DNA of 5,896 nucleotides from Leptospiraceae bacterium UBA2033 (GTDB lineage: Bacteria > Spirochaetota > Leptospiria > Leptospirales > Leptospiraceae), in the NCBI GenBank assembly GCA_002333425.1, contig DDBL01000244.1, positions 1 to 5,896 of the forward strand. Direction: 5' to 3'. Shown here one piece after another: positions 5,501 through 5,896 of this stretch (the stretch's first letter is position 1; every line of letters begins with the position of its first letter). A program made the translations under genes and the position numbers. The notes under the pieces were generated by a model. It was given only the letters and a program-made list of their open reading frames with translations, did not search any database and was not told the DNA's origin.

Positions 5501-5543
5501 TTGCGTTTACCATGACATTTGCGTTTACCATGACATTTGCGCT
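5490..5543. repeat. 18-bp tandem array, three copies
   Basis: Three consecutive units at 5490-5507, 5508-5525 and 5526-5543 follow the pattern yACCATGACATTTGCGyT with only C/T changes. The array extends the right arm of the REP-like hairpin 2 and preserves the minus-strand micro-frame (MVNANV repeats). Confidence 0.92.
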
Positions 5544-5553
5544 CACTGACAAT

Positions 5554-5896
5554 TTATTCTACCTCTTTCTCTACGTTTGTTTTTCCGAATAGGGCATTGA
5601 TTTGGGGTAGGAGGAAAATCATGTTATCCTCAAGGACTTTTTTTACTTTTTTATTGCTGTATAATATATTGAGTAGCTTTTCTGCTATTCCGTCCGGATT
5701 CCAGTTTTGTTTTTCTTGTTCTTCTAAGGCGATTCCGAACTTGGCAAAGTTAAGCAAATCGGCTGGTGATACCTTTGCACTTCCTTCTTCCATCTCTCGC
5801 ATGATTTGCAAGCGCATTTTTTCTTGCAGCTCTGCAACCTGGTTAATCAGGATTCTGCGCTTGGATGTTTCGGTTTTTAGAATTCGTCTTTCGTCT
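5554..5896 (-). CDS. Probable terminase small subunit, N-terminally cut by the window edge
   Basis: The frame is open from the TAA at 5556-5554 to the right edge, giving 113 visible residues; the ATG at 5817 is internal, because codons upstream of it are open and it lacks a ribosome-binding site. The visible part begins with a basic, helical stretch with coiled-coil character (RRIL...QVAELQEKM) and continues with mostly helical, charged sequence ending in KTNVEKEVE. Position immediately upstream of the large terminase is the main reason for the call: small terminase subunits recognise phage DNA and regulate the large subunit. In Mu-like phages this slot is filled by the gp27 (DUF3486) family, a plausible match. 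The DNA-binding N terminus would be outside the window. A scaffold or other helical phage protein is the alternative. Confidence 0.55.
   Translation of the reverse strand, partial: DERRILKTETSKRRILINQVAELQEKMRLQIMREMEEGSAKVSPADLLNFAKFGIALEEQEKQNWNPDGIAEKLLNILYSNKKVKKVLEDNMIFLLPQINALFGKTNVEKEVE

Larger units (their letters stand above)
5397..5531 (-). other. Open micro-frame crossing the gap before the large terminase (44 codons, repeat-derived)
   Basis: The frame runs from ATG at 5531 (a TTG at 5552 and a GTG at 5546 in the same frame would lengthen it) to TAA at 5399-5397, just inside the terminase gene. The peptide is MVNANV repeated, then MVSLSNHN, RQAQDDI and a Lys/Asn tail. It uses the same frame through the REP-like element as the micro-frame at 3681-3806. 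For the TTG start, an AGAGGT is 8 nt upstream, inside the end of the small terminase gene. Real protein function is unproven. Confidence 0.3.

Noticed and set aside
5554..5817. 87-aa gene starting at the ATG at 5817
   Set aside because: The frame is open upstream to the window edge and no ribosome-binding site precedes this ATG, so it is an internal Met of a longer gene.

Overview
The window reads as part of a tailed-phage head and DNA-packaging operon, most likely from a prophage. Every supportable gene lies on the minus strand, so transcription runs from high to low coordinates. In that order the genes are: a probable small terminase subunit (cut by the right edge), the large terminase, the portal, a MuF-type minor head protein with a C-terminal metallopeptidase-like domain, and three small genes at the left. 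The order small terminase - large terminase - portal - MuF is the classic packaging order, as in Mu-like and many other tailed phages. The DNA is A+T-rich with a Gram-negative-like character. Codon use and the dispersed intergenic repeats would fit a spirochaete such as the Leptospiraceae, but that host guess is weak and rests on impression only.

Right half (about 3677-5896). The large terminase shows a lambda gpA-like Walker A, Walker B, paired CxxC knuckles and a nuclease-like segment. Two gaps break this otherwise tight operon: 149 bp before the large terminase and 129 bp before the portal. Both hold the same REP-like element, a pair of small hairpins whose stems differ by compensatory changes, next to short arrays of an 18-bp unit. 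In the operon direction each gap is also crossed by one open frame encoding the same peptide theme (MVNANV / SLSNH / RQAQDD). One of these frames starts on the TAATG of the upstream gene and stops inside the portal ribosome-binding site.

Middle (771-3676). The portal and MuF genes are joined by a TTGA overlap. The end of the portal and the start of MuF look like dispersed-repeat sequence captured into coding frames. The MuF C-terminal third carries HEMAH and a downstream ELVAE, a zincin arrangement that suggests a virion-carried peptidase.

Left end (1-770). After MuF comes a 63-aa Cys-rich protein, then a 59-aa zinc-ribbon protein at 403-582 that is easily missed, then a 130-aa three-helix membrane protein; all are overlapping or abutting. 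The last two genes are bracketed by a 40-bp direct repeat (1-40 and 596-635, 38/40 identical) made from the 3' end of the 63-aa gene. This suggests an accessory cassette inserted after the conserved head genes. The most novel items are this bracketed cassette with its hidden zinc-ribbon gene, the REP-like elements that keep an open frame inside a packaging operon, and the MuF-metallopeptidase fusion. I see no tRNA, rRNA, CRISPR array, integrase or transposase, and no convincing promoter. No gene-free stretch exceeds 300 bases.
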